Shown here piece by piece: positions 52,505-64,000 of a DNA stretch of 64,000 nt (position 1 is its first letter; each line of letters starts with the position of its first letter). This stretch comes from Brachypodium distachyon. Its lineage: Eukaryota; Streptophyta; Magnoliopsida; Poales; Poaceae. The notes below the pieces were generated by a model, which was given only the letters and a program-made list of their open reading frames with translations, had not been told where the DNA came from and searched no databases. The position numbers and the translations under genes were made by a program. The DNA lies in assembly GCF_000005505.3 (NCBI RefSeq), contig NC_016132.3:3100001-3164000 (forward strand), given 5' to 3'.

Positions 52505-53455
52505 GGAGTCCGGTCCCGCCACTCCCGCTCGATCAGGCTCTCCGGCTGGGTTCGGCCGCCTCGGGATGGAACTGGAACTGGAGTTGCAACTGCGATTGGA
52601 AGGGAATGGAACCGGATCGGATTCGATCGAGCCACCGACCGGGGCCGATTTATGAGGAATGGGGCGGATTGGGTGGGGTATGGGGCACGATTTGGGATAA
52701 GGGGAAAGGAGAGGGACGAGGCGATGATGCTGTTGACGAAGACTGCACGGGGTGCTTTGCTTTTTCACTGCCAGCTCGCTTTCCGCCATCGATGACTTTG
52801 CGTCTCGGCGAGCAACAGCCCCGCCACTTTCCGTGGGCCGTGTCTTGAACCAACTGGGCCGGATTTAATCACAGACACCGACTGCGGAAGCCCCGCCATG
52901 GAATCCAGGAACGACAGGACACGTGAAGCCCGCCATGATATCCGGAAACTACGGAATGCATGAGTCCACCAGAAAAAAAAAACATGGACAATACTAAAAT
53001 GAAACCCAGGGGACAGTCTCGACTCTCTGTCGCTCGTCTACAACGAAGGATTTGGCACCGGGAGATAGTGGAATGACAGATCAATGGCCCTAAAGCCCAA
53101 AGAGTCCACGTCACTGCAACTAAGGCCTTCCCCTTTTCGAAAAACAAAATTACCTTGGAAACAAATTCTTAGCTTCCAGGTCTGCACAAAGTATCGTAAG
53201 CATCCGCGATTTTAATTAAACAGCAGTACAAACAACAGAAACCATGTCACGTATCCAAGTGTCATCTTACATAGGTTCGTTGCAACACAGCAAATCATCC
53301 TAGACACTACCATGTTTCTTCTCAACCATGCACACCACCGCGCTTATTACATCCTGATCACCACTATAACACAAAGCTATTCTGAACAAGTTCTGAATCA
53401 CCAAAGGAACCACCAAACAGTTCGGTAGGACAAACCCAGGGAGTGCTGCAGCGAT
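52505..53455. other. Intergenic region between the clamp gene and PLD
   Basis: It holds the promoter of the clamp-domain gene and the 3' UTR of the phospholipase D gene. No other gene is supported. Confidence 0.5.
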
Positions 53456-56400
53456 CTATGTGGTGAGGATGGGGGGAAGGTAATCTGACTTGGCGCCGAG
53501 GACGCGGGCCCGGGTGTCTGGGAAGAACTCCATCCCTGGCAGCTCCGTCACCACCCCGTCACTGCTGACGCCGATGGGGTAGCTCAGCAGGTGACCGGGG
53601 AGATCCTGCTGCAGGTCGTCGCTGGAGTAGATGTCCCAGTACTTGTCCGCGATCTTGTTCACCTTTTGCACGCACTCGGGGCTCTCAGGGTGCTGGAACA
53701 CGTCGTCCAGCATGCCTAGGTGCTCGTACCACAGCGCCATCCGGAAACCGTGGATCTGGCCCCGGGCTGGCTGCCTGGTTGCCAGGTGGTACGGCTGGTA
53801 AGCACCCATAGCAATTTCAGAGTCCCGAGCACCGTCCATTGACCTCTGGTTGATGTTGGCAGACCCGATAATGATGTACTCATCATCAACTGCAAATGGA
53901 ATGAAGAAGTAGCTTGGTCAATAATTGGATCCTCTCAATGGACACGAGGGAACAAAATAGCATTTGTTCGATATTTGCCAACATGAGTAGCTAATCAGCA
54001 ACACTTGATTGCAATTCATTTTATGAAATAAATCTTCACACTTATAAAGATTCGACTTGGTGGTCGTCAATTCATCTATGGAGACTACAGTACCCTAGCT
54101 CGTTAGATAATCAATTGATTGTCACCCATTCAATGTGATGTAGCTACGTATCAAGATCTTTTATTGTAGTTGATCTGGTTTGATGTATACTTTTGACATA
54201 ATTGTTTTCTCAAATAAATATTTGAGACAATTCTTATTTAGCATTAAATTGGAAAATATGAGCACAAAGGTATTTAAAACAACTCATGCATGTAATATAT
54301 ATTTATAATTCCGTAGCAACACACGTGCATTTAGCTAGTAAACATAATGAAGTCTTGAAACAAAATATAGTAGTTGTACAAAGCTCATCACAATTGCATT
54401 TCAGATATTTGATTCTTTGCGGTTTTACACAATTGATGCCTCTCGTATTCAAAGGAAGGAAACTGACTTGAAGTTTTTTTTAAGAGAAAGGAGCTGCGCT
54501 CCCAATTTCATATATAGAAACCGATGTTCACAGTGTTTAGTAGTTTTCAACAGAAAATAAAGGACAGTCAGGACTCCGCCCAGTCTGTGATATTACAAAT
54601 CACCAGAAATCAAAATAGCTGTAATGACAACTCAAGATGCAGAACTTCAAGTTGTTGTCACTTATGATACATAAATATACCATGTGTATATGAGCCAGAT
54701 GCAAATACAAAACAATGCACTGCTCTTTGATGTTATTCTGTCTAACTACATCTAACATGCTTTAGATGAAGAAAATCATGGAACCATTCAAAACCTTGAA
54801 ATAGAAATATAATGAAACCAAAAGATTAAAAAGAACTGAAGAAGTACCTATGATCATTTTGGTATGAACATACTTTAGATAAAGAAAATCATGGAACCAT
54901 TCAAAAACTTGAAATTGAAATATAATGAAACCAAAGGATTAAGCATAACTGAAGAAGTACCTATGATCATTTTGGTATGAACATATATCATGAACCTCCT
55001 AGCCTCTTGAGCGCGGACATAATCAGTGTCAGGTTCTGGTTGCTCCTGGGGTTCATATTCCCCATCCTGCTTCACCTCACGGTTTCCTAAGCAGAAGAAA
55101 GTGAGGTATTCCTTGGGGTTTGCTTCAATTCCCTTTGCTTGGAGAGCTTGTACGATGTCAGTGTACATCATATCCATCGTTCTCCTTTGCCAGTCCAGAA
55201 TTGCTTGTACAGATGCACTCTCTGGAACACCCTCAGGCCACATCGGCACCACAACATAAACAGTAAATCGTTCCCCAGCTTCAATCTTACTGACGATCTT
55301 CAATGAAAGTTCCTTGGGAATCACATGAAGAGCACCAATTTCTTCAGGCTTGATGCCTTCAGGCTTCCAGCAGTAGGAACTTCCAAGGAAGTATTGGTTC
55401 TCAATGTAGATGAAGTTCTTTGCCCGCCGGATGGCATTTATGTATGCATCCTGGATGCTCCTGTCAATGATTTGATCCTTTCCACTTACAAGCCCAGCTC
55501 TTGCAGCTTCCTCAGGAGTATCAGGGAAGCCAAAAGCAGCACCACCATCAATAGATCTGAAGAGCTGAACATTCCAGGTATCTCTGTCCTCTGGGAACAT
55601 GACAGGAGAAGGTGGGATAATTATTTCAGAAAGATCCCTGAGCTGTACGAGAATATTTTTGCCACCCTGCTTTCTCCATCTCTGCTCGAAATTGTAAAGA
55701 ACATCCCAAGCAATTGGCCCTTCGAGTCGTGAATGAATATCATGCCATGGCTCTCTTGGGCCACCCTTTGTGATGGATGCAGTCCCAAAGTTAGGCTGGT
55801 GGAAGTCATCATGGTGGACAGTGTCAAGTGTCCTAAACAAGGAATGGTACTGGGTGTCATACCTTCCATCGCAGAGATCAATGCCACCAACAAAGCTGAG
55901 TATCCTCCTCTGCTGGGAGCCCTGGTTTGGCATCTCATGGTCAACAACTACTATCTTTTGATGGTGTGTGAACATTGTTGAGATCTGCAGGTCCTGAACA
56001 ATGCTGCCTGAATCATCAGGGTTGCGAGGGCACAAAACACAGTGCACGTCCGTGCCTTGGAAGTAATTTGCAGTCTCCTCATCATGTGTGGCCATCAAGC
56101 CATCTCTCTTCAACAAGCCAACTGAAGTCCTGTCATCCCACACCAGCATCAGGACACGTACACCTTCACTGGCCTTCCTCTTGAGCAACTCTCCAAGAGT
56201 GACATCTCCTCCAGGTTTTGGGCGATTGGTGTCCCTAATCAAGGTGATTTCAGTGTGCACAGACCACCCAGTGATGTAAATCAAATGCTGAGCATTGCTT
56301 ATGGCATCAAAGATATCTTCCCAGCATCTGCCAGGTTCATAGCTCTTGCCATCGGCGAGCGGAATCTTGGGAATGAAGTTGTCTGGGACATGAGCATCTT

Positions 56401-57373
56401 GGTACAAGGTAACCTTACATCCTTGCCTCTGTGAGAAGAAGGTGTAGGGAACACCAGGATACTTGGAGCTCCGGACACCTCTCGACCAATTGCGGTCCTT
56501 GGAGATGTCAAAGTACTGAAGCTTCACATGGATCTTGCTCTCACCAACAGGCTCACGATTATCATCACGGACTTCAAGCCACCTATCAATCTCCTCTCCA
56601 TCCAGAAGCTCTTGGACAGGCAGGTACGCCCTCCCAATGAGGGTCGCCCCGATGGCATTGTCAGCCTTGACGGTGAAGATCACATCGGCAGCAAGGTGTG
56701 CGCAGTAGATGTGGAACGACTCGTACCAGCGAGGGTTGACAGGTTCGTTGGACAACATCCTGGTACGCCCTACACGAGCTTTCTCAAGATCAATCGTGGC
56801 GTATAGCTTGGAGGCGCCTTTGCCGACACCCACAGTGTCTTCAATTCCTTCCACAAACTGTCAAGGTAAGCACTGACGTATTAGCACAGGAAGAGTCATA
56901 TATTGTCAACATGATCACAAAAGCACGCATTGCGTACAAAAAAACAGTGGATTCGGAACCAGCGAGTTAGGCAACCAATAAGTAATCATGATCACATAAA
57001 CCTTTAAATCAGAGGGGAACTATGGTAGACAACGAACTTTAGCAATGATCGATGTTGGATAAACAACAAACAGTATATATTCTCGTATTTTCAGTTTTTG
57101 ACAGTGATATGATCTCTGTTTCTCCCCTAATCGAACCATTTTTGCCATGTGTCACTGTATACTAGCACGCCAAGTAGGACATGGTAAAGGTGGATGGATT
57201 CAGCTTCGACTAAAATGAAAAAAAGAAGTAAGTGTAGTAAACAGGAATAAAATGATCTGTAAAAGTACCTTGCGGAGGAACTTGGGTGCGCCGCCGCTGG
57301 CGCGAGGGTTGGAGAGCGACGAGGCCTCGAAGATGGTGACGTGGAGGTTGCCATGGAGCAAGATCTGCGCCAT
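53456..57373 (-). CDS. PLDALPHA1: Phospholipase D alpha (PLD alpha 1 type)
   Basis: Three exons, 57269-57373, 54961-56857 and 53456-53889, join in frame to 811 residues, the family length. The enzyme hydrolyses phosphatidylcholine and similar lipids to phosphatidic acid in stress and ABA signalling. The N-terminal C2 domain (about 1-125; [20 protein letters not shown]) gives calcium-dependent membrane binding. The two catalytic HKD motifs are H334-Q-K-I-V-V-V-D and H662-T-K-M-I-I-V-D, the latter followed by [20 protein letters not shown]. The [13 protein letters not shown] motif is also present. Exon 2 ends inside HKD2, after the first base of the Val codon. A 113-bp tandem duplication covers this donor site, so a copy of the donor lies 113 bases into the intron. 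A likely 5' UTR intron begins near 57681 (CGGTAAGG on the minus strand), as in other plant PLD alpha genes. Confidence 0.97.
54761..54986 (-). repeat. 113-bp tandem duplication across the PLD exon 2 splice donor
   Basis: Units 54761-54873 and 54874-54986 are near-identical (for example GAAGAAGTACCTATGATCAT in both, at 54839 and 54952). The right unit includes the last 25 coding bases of exon 2 and its donor; the left unit is a copy lying in the intron. Confidence 0.92.
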
Positions 57374-60300
57374 GACGAAGTGTCCTTCCTAATCCTCTGC
57401 GCGACACAACGCACAGCCACAAACACAGAGAGAGAGAGAGATACAGCAGTTAGCTACTTACAAAGGGAAGGGGTTAAAAAGCGCGCAGAGCGGAAGCAGC
57501 GAAGCGCCCGCGCCCGCGCTCGGCCGGAGCAACCAGCGGAGCGCGCCAGAGGCGAAACGAAAGCAAAGAGAAAAACAAACAAACGGCAGATCCGGCCACC
57601 GACAACAACAAGCAGCGGCAGACGCAGTGGCGGTGGTAAGCTTGAACACTGTTTGTTAGCGAGCGGGGGAGGAGGGCTCACCTTACCGCCGACGAGCGGA
57701 GCTCTCCGGTAGGCGGAGCAGGGCGCGCGAGAGAGAGAAAGAGAGAGGTCGGGGAAGAGGCGGATCAGATGAGATCAGATCCGATCGAGTGAGATACAGA
57801 ATTGCTTCGCGCTGGGGAGTCTTTAGAGGAGGGAAAGAAAGAGAGACAGACAGACAGCGCGACGCGGCGAGGGCGATCTCTTCTTTCTCTTCTTTGTTTT
57901 TCTTTCTCATTCATTCATCCCCCATTTCCTATTGTTTATTTACACGCGGTGGCCGGTGGGCACGTCACGGGGTTTAGCATTAGCACTAGCATAGCAGCAG
58001 TCCAGCCGGTTTCTCCGGCTACGCGTCGTCTCCGCGGATCTCCAGCCGGGAAATAAATTGCAGATTAATAAACTTTTGAGAGGCATCCGTCCGTCGCTAC
58101 CGCCTCGTTAATCCATGGCACGACGTCCCGATCCAATCACCCAGCCCGTGTCCCGATCCCGAAAAGAAAAGAAGGAAGAAAACGTACACACTCTACTGCT
58201 GCCCAGTTCTTCGGACGATGTGGACGCTCACACCGTTGCGGCCTCCCGAGGTCCTCTCTTCCTCGGCGAGCGAAGCGAGTGCAGTACGCATTGACTTGGC
58301 AACCGGCCTCGATCGAGGGAGGGAGACCGAACGTGCTGGCCGGTGCTCGACCGACCGTGCCGACGTCGCGTCCACCTCGCTCGCATGGCGCCTGCCCCGC
58401 GCCGCCCACGGCCCCGGCCTCTTGCGCGCGCAAGTTGTTCGACCGAATGCCCCGCCTGGACGGATTGACAGGATGTCCCGTCTCACCTCACCTCATGCAT
58501 ATCCCGTGCCGACACCAGGTCAGGCGTTCACGCGGCACTCTCCCCAGGCCACCTCACCCGCCCTTGTCATTTTCAACAGTGCAATTGTACTACACTCGAG
58601 TGTCTCTCAATGTGCAATTATATAGGAGTATTTGGCTTGATTGGTCGAGCGTCTCTCCTTATTTATTTGGTGAATTGTGGTGTGACACCTAGCTAGATGG
58701 CGGAACTGTCGCTTAGCTGACAGTTCGAGAAGCAAATGTAGTCAGCATCTGCTGAGTCACGGTGGTGCCTGGAGTCCGTATAAAGGGTTTCAGTCTTAAT
58801 TCTTAAAAGCAGTCTCACAACACCATGAGCTCAATATGGTCAAACTGCTTTTCCATGGTATGGACCTGCCTGGCCTTGAATAGTCTGGCCCTTCCGTTAG
58901 TCTTTATGGATGTCCATCCATGTCTTGCCGGTAGCTTCTGCTTCTCCCACTGGAGCAACCTAATTTAGTTATCTAGCAAACCATGTTCAGACTCCAAGTA
59001 GATTCATTTCTGCGTTGATTCATCATATGATTCGAGGAGTTTGGTGCTGAATTGTTTTTCACTTGCTGACTTGTGAGGCGAAGGTGGTTTTTGTTGATAT
59101 GTCTATATGAGGGTTGCTCGAACGTGTTAGGTCAGGTACCTGAAAGTGTCATGGTAGTGCCCAACATTTGCAGCCTATGCAAACGCAGAAAACCGTGTAA
59201 ATTTGCTCTTGTACCATAATTTTGAACTAGAAATACAAGTTTGTTAGTACTATGTACCAAAAGAGAAGGAATAACCAGCCCAAGGGCCAGGTTGGAAGTC
59301 TAGGTACCAGGACAAGGTAATATGTCAGCGTGCTGAGTTCCTGTGTTCAATTTCCATGCAAATGATTTCCAGGTTTGATGAGAAAATGGCAAGTACCCTG
59401 TGAATTTATTGCTTCGTCATCTGCTTTGCTTTTCCTGCCGTCGATAATTCATGTTATGCAGTTTTCGCCATGCCTTACGAAGAGCTCAAATATGAATTGC
59501 ATGCTTCTTTCATATATACATATATATGAACTGAAACTTCTGTCCATACCTTCAAATTTATGTTTTGAAGTCATACTTCAAGAAAAAGTCTAGAAATAAT
59601 GTATCACGGTGATAAATTAGTATTCATACACGGTGTATATTTTATTTTACCCTGCTGAGATCCCTGCATTTGATCTGTCTACTACCCTGTTAACAGAAAA
59701 CAATGATCTTATTCTATCTGCTTCTAAATTGAAAAAAGGGTGATCACTTTCCCATGGCTTTTGCATTTAGAAAAACATTATATGAGAATTTATCAGCTGA
59801 TGGGTTATTTCTAGCTGTCGTAAATCTCCAAAATAATGTGTCCATTGGCACTGAAGAAGGCACCAAATAGTAGGTATAATCTATCTGTTAGACTATGCTA
59901 AATTGCTCATCAGTGCTAGGGCACTTCTGCTTTTCTTATCTTTTATCAATTTGCATGAAGCACGTGCAGCACTTTGTTGTGGTCTACCTGAAATGCAAAA
60001 TTGTTATAGTGGGGGTCCATACATGTCAAGCCTACTTGCGAGAAACCCTTCCACTAACTGTTCCCCCACGTTCTTCACGAGTGTATACATATGAGCAAGC
60101 ATTTTTCAGTAACATCTTTCCATGTTCTTCATGAATCACGATTACCTCTGAAACACCACTTCTCCGATATTTGTTGTTAAATATGATGACTAGTCTATTC
60201 GAATGGCTCGTTTTTACCTAGAAGTGTCTAAATCAATTGCAATCAGATTGCTCAAAATTTAGTGGCATGTCTGCTGTATGACTTTAGAGATCACCATATG

Positions 60301-60906
60301 TATTTCATCTTGCTCTCTATTTGCTGTTGAGCTTACACAGTTCAGACTAAGGAGCTTCAACGTTACTCATATTTCTTGAAGTGTTTGCTATAAACAACAA
60401 TCTTATACATATTAGCTCAAAATATAGCATGATCACCTTCTTTCTGAAATATTGTTCACATTCTAGTGTGAAACCTGAGATGGTGCTATCACTGATTATG
60501 AGAATACAGAAGTCTATTGAATACTACCTGCATAATAGGAAGCACATATGTCCTGCATATGCTAATTCTGCTTGAGGTGTATGAAGCGGCTTAGTTATGT
60601 GGGTGCAACATGGAAATCAAGCATTTTCAAACGTAGGGCTGAGTGGTTGCTGCTATCTTGCATAACAGAACAATTGTTGCATAAGTTGATGACGGGGAAC
60701 ATGTAAATTATAAATATGAGATTGGCATACTAGCTGTAATCCACATTGTTCAGTAGTGCATGATCCACTTGCTACTCCACTAACTAAGATTGCGAAAAGA
60801 CTGCAGTAATTGGAGGATAGCACAAGCACAGAGACCCTATATAATGAACAATACGCTTACAGGATTGCCACAATTAGAACTGTTCTTCACAACTCTTTCT
60901 AGGAAC
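57374..60906. other. Intergenic region between PLD and the peroxidase
   Basis: The first part holds the PLD 5' UTR (with a probable intron) and promoter; GA-rich tracts lie at 57427-57442, 57731-57747 and 57826-57858. The stretch 58690-60830 is AT-rich without recognisable gene or repeat. Confidence 0.5.
60837..60844 (+). promoter_or_regulatory. Probable TATA box of the peroxidase gene
   Basis: CTATATAA lies about 70 bases upstream of the ATG at 60907, leaving a short leader. This also supports 60907 rather than the upstream in-frame ATG at 60790. Confidence 0.5.
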
Positions 60907-62373
<1,467 letters not shown>

Positions 62374-62650
62374 TGTCTGATGATTAGGAGGGGGGAGGGG
62401 GTCGATACTTGTAGCCTGGCTTGGTAAAAAAAAAAAGCATCCCGTATCATACAGTACCACTTCCTTATTTTCTTTGTGTCAAGGCTGTTATTCCAGAATC
62501 GAGTGCTTAAGATGCACTGTGAATTTCTGAAACTGCAGCGTTTAAGATGCGTTATGAATTTGCGAGAGTGCAGCAATGAAGTTGTAGAATCGAACGGTAC
62601 ACACGCATGAGTTAGATAATTAAGTTTCGGAGGATTAAGCGCTCAACGAA

Positions 62651-62722
62651 GGGCATTTGGTCTAGTGGTATGATTCTCGCTTAGGGTGCGAGAGGTCCCG
62701 AGTTCAATTCTCGGAATGCCCC
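62651..62722 (+). tRNA. tRNA-Pro (anticodon AGG)
   Basis: Seventy-two bases with acceptor stem GGGCATT paired to AATGCCC, discriminator C, A box TGGTCTAGTGG, anticodon loop TTAGGGT (AGG) in stem CTCGC/GCGAG, and T arm GGTCCCGAGTTCAATTC. No intron. A run of five T at 62725-62729 is the Pol III terminator. CCA is not encoded, as expected for a eukaryotic gene. Confidence 0.97.
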
Positions 62723-62724
62723 TC

Positions 62725-62729
62725 TTTTT
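62725..62729 (+). terminator. Pol III T-run terminator of tRNA-Pro
   Basis: TTTTT three bases after the tRNA 3' end. Confidence 0.8.
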
Positions 62730-63034
62730 ACCGTGTTCATTTTTCTTCCTCTGAATTTTAGTGAAAAACTTCTCCCCCGGGAATCTCTTGCCGGAAACCC
62801 GTACCTATATGCAGATAAAGAAAAATTGAGCCCTTACCTTATCCAGTTTTGCTTAACGAAGGCAATGACGCTAATCAGATCTGGTGGATCATAATGGATA
62901 ACGATGCACATACACGGTGCTCTTGACAGAAACAGGTCTCAATGCTCGATTATTTATTTCGGAATCCCGATCACAATGCAGAGATACAGTATTCCTGTGT
63001 ATGTATGAGACCTGTTTGCTTACTTTCCTTTTGC

Positions 63035-63799
63035 TTACTGCTGCTGATGGGGCGGCAGGAACGGCAGCCCGCGGAGAGCCCGCTTCATCTGGTTGTACTC
63101 CACCAGCCTCCCCACCTCCGGCAGGATCTCCCTGACGCCCTCGAGCGCGGCGAACCGCTCCGCCCACGCCGCCAGCAGCGGCGTCCGGCTGCCGTCCTCG
63201 ATCGTCTTCACCCCGCACATGGCCTCCGACGCGCGCAGCCACCCGATGAACCCGCCAAGCACCACGTCCACGAGCCCGACGCTGTCCCCGCCGAAGAATC
63301 CAAATCCCCCTTCTTCCTCCTCGCCGGAGGAACAGCAATCCCCACGCCGCAGCACCCCCTCGAACGTCTCCAGGACCCCGACGACCCGCCGCGCCGCCTC
63401 GACGCGCTCCTCGGCCGTGCTCCCGCCGTAGAGCGGGATCCAGGCGGGCAGCAGCGCGCCGTCGACGTGTGCCGCCCAGAACCGCGCCGTCGCGCGGCGG
63501 TGCGGGTCGGAGGGGAGGAGCCGCGGCGGGGTCCCCGGGAACGCCTCGTCGAGGTACTCCACGATGATTAATGACTCGGAGACGGACCTGCCGTCGGGGA
63601 GGAGGAGCGCCGGCACCTTCCCGCCGTGGGCCGGGTTGGCGGCGAGGAGGAGCTCGCTCTTGGCGCCGAAGAGGTCCTCCTCGACGTTCGTGTAAGGGAT
63701 GCCCTTCAGGTTGAGCGCGTAGCGTGTCCGGAGCACGAACGGGCTCGACCAGAACCCCAGCAGCTTCAGCCGCCCCTCTTCCGCCGCCGCCGCCGCCAT
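63035..63799 (-). CDS. Tau-class glutathione S-transferase (GSTU)
   Basis: One exon encodes 254 residues. The thioredoxin-like N-domain reads RLKLLGFWSSPFVLRTRYAL, with the catalytic Ser just before Pro (Ser19), then NPAHGGKVPALLLPDGRSV and SESLIIVEYLDEAF, which bind glutathione. The all-helical C-domain follows with RFWAAHVDGALLPAWIP and TPLLAAWAERFAAL. The enzyme conjugates glutathione to herbicides and stress products in the cytosol. It is about 20-30 residues longer than typical tau GSTs (about 225-235), partly because of an acidic, Gly-rich loop (CCSSGEEEEGGFGFFGGD) and a short Ala-rich start. Tau genes often have one intron near the domain border; here none is present. Confidence 0.93.
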   Translation of the reverse strand: MAAAAAEEGRLKLLGFWSSPFVLRTRYALNLKGIPYTNVEEDLFGAKSELLLAANPAHGGKVPALLLPDGRSVSESLIIVEYLDEAFPGTPPRLLPSDPHRRATARFWAAHVDGALLPAWIPLYGGSTAEERVEAARRVVGVLETFEGVLRRGDCCSSGEEEEGGFGFFGGDSVGLVDVVLGGFIGWLRASEAMCGVKTIEDGSRTPLLAAWAERFAALEGVREILPEVGRLVEYNQMKRALRGLPFLPPHQQQ

Positions 63800-64000
63800 T
63801 GGTTGCTGCTGCTGCTGTGATTCTGTCTGTGCTGGTCGAGTGTGTGTTTGCGGTGGGGTTTTAATGGCTGCTTTGGATCTGGTGTTTGTTCCTTCTGTTC
63901 GTCAGGCGTGACGACGAGGGTGTGTGATTGACTGACTGCTGCTTTCAGACGCCGGGCAGCCGGAGACGTTTCAGACGCCGGGCGAACGGTTGTCACTTCA
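63800..64000. other. Promoter region of the GST gene, cut by window end
   Basis: A short CAG/CTG repeat (63805-63819) lies directly in the leader. The repeat CAGACGCCGGGC occurs twice (about 63947 and 63972). No core promoter element was identified. Confidence 0.4.

Noticed and set aside
54875..54960. Extension of PLD exon 2 past 54961 ([16 protein letters not shown] and so on)
   Set aside because: It is read-through into the intron; splicing at 54961 to 53889 restores the HKD2 motif exactly.

Overview
This window is nuclear DNA from a grass. The signs are GC-rich first exons with AT-rich introns, GT-AG introns throughout, a eukaryotic tRNA gene, many short TA-flanked inverted-repeat elements whose ends read CTCCCTCCGTTCC or close variants (typical of Stowaway-like MITEs in grasses, especially Pooideae), and genes of plant-only families: a neprosin, a CLE peptide, a NIK-type receptor kinase, a plastid phosphate translocator, a tau GST and a class III peroxidase. 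The compact spacing (15 protein genes and one tRNA in 64 kb) suggests a small grass genome such as Brachypodium, but species cannot be proven from the sequence alone.

Layout from left to right. A neprosin gene (minus, cut by the left edge) occupies 1-2630. After 4.7 kb without genes come a small mitochondrial-type membrane protein of unknown function (7379-9815, plus) and a universal stress protein (10832-11921, plus). A calmodulin-like gene (13150-13740, minus) and a PPR gene (14122-15855, plus) diverge from a shared 381-bp gap. The PPR gene is followed by two decayed tandem copies of its own 3' end. Next are a CLE peptide precursor (18765-19112, minus) and, 1 kb away, an 11-exon NIK-type LRR receptor kinase (20158-24438, minus). 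A 7.3-kb gene-poor stretch (24439-31782) holds several MITEs and an inverted pair of repeats rich in GGCGCTAT. The second half is gene-dense: a Rolling-stone-like membrane protein (31783-34436, minus), ALG3 (37013-40291, minus), a PEP/phosphate translocator (42085-44071, plus), a WW plus DEAD-box RNA helicase (44791-48940, minus), a Gag1-like clamp (DUF4050) protein (50151-52504, minus), phospholipase D alpha (53456-57373, minus), a class III peroxidase (60907-62373, plus), a tRNA-Pro(AGG) (62651-62722) and a tau glutathione S-transferase (63035-63799, minus).

Exons were assembled by hand. In every complete spliced model the exon lengths sum to an uninterrupted reading frame joined at GT-AG borders. 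From memory, rice PPT1 and PLD alpha 1 lie close together on the short arm of chromosome 1, so the right half is probably a conserved grass block; this was not checked.

The genes are ordinary housekeeping, signalling and stress genes and do not form one pathway. I found no clear undescribed multi-gene system. The points most worth a second look are the non-canonical CLE precursor lying next to a receptor kinase of the clade that serves as CLE co-receptors, three frame-neutral repeat exons in the helicase tail, a 113-bp tandem duplication across the PLD splice donor inside the second catalytic motif, the PPR-derived decayed tandem array, and the long inverted repeat at 26.6-27.9 kb.
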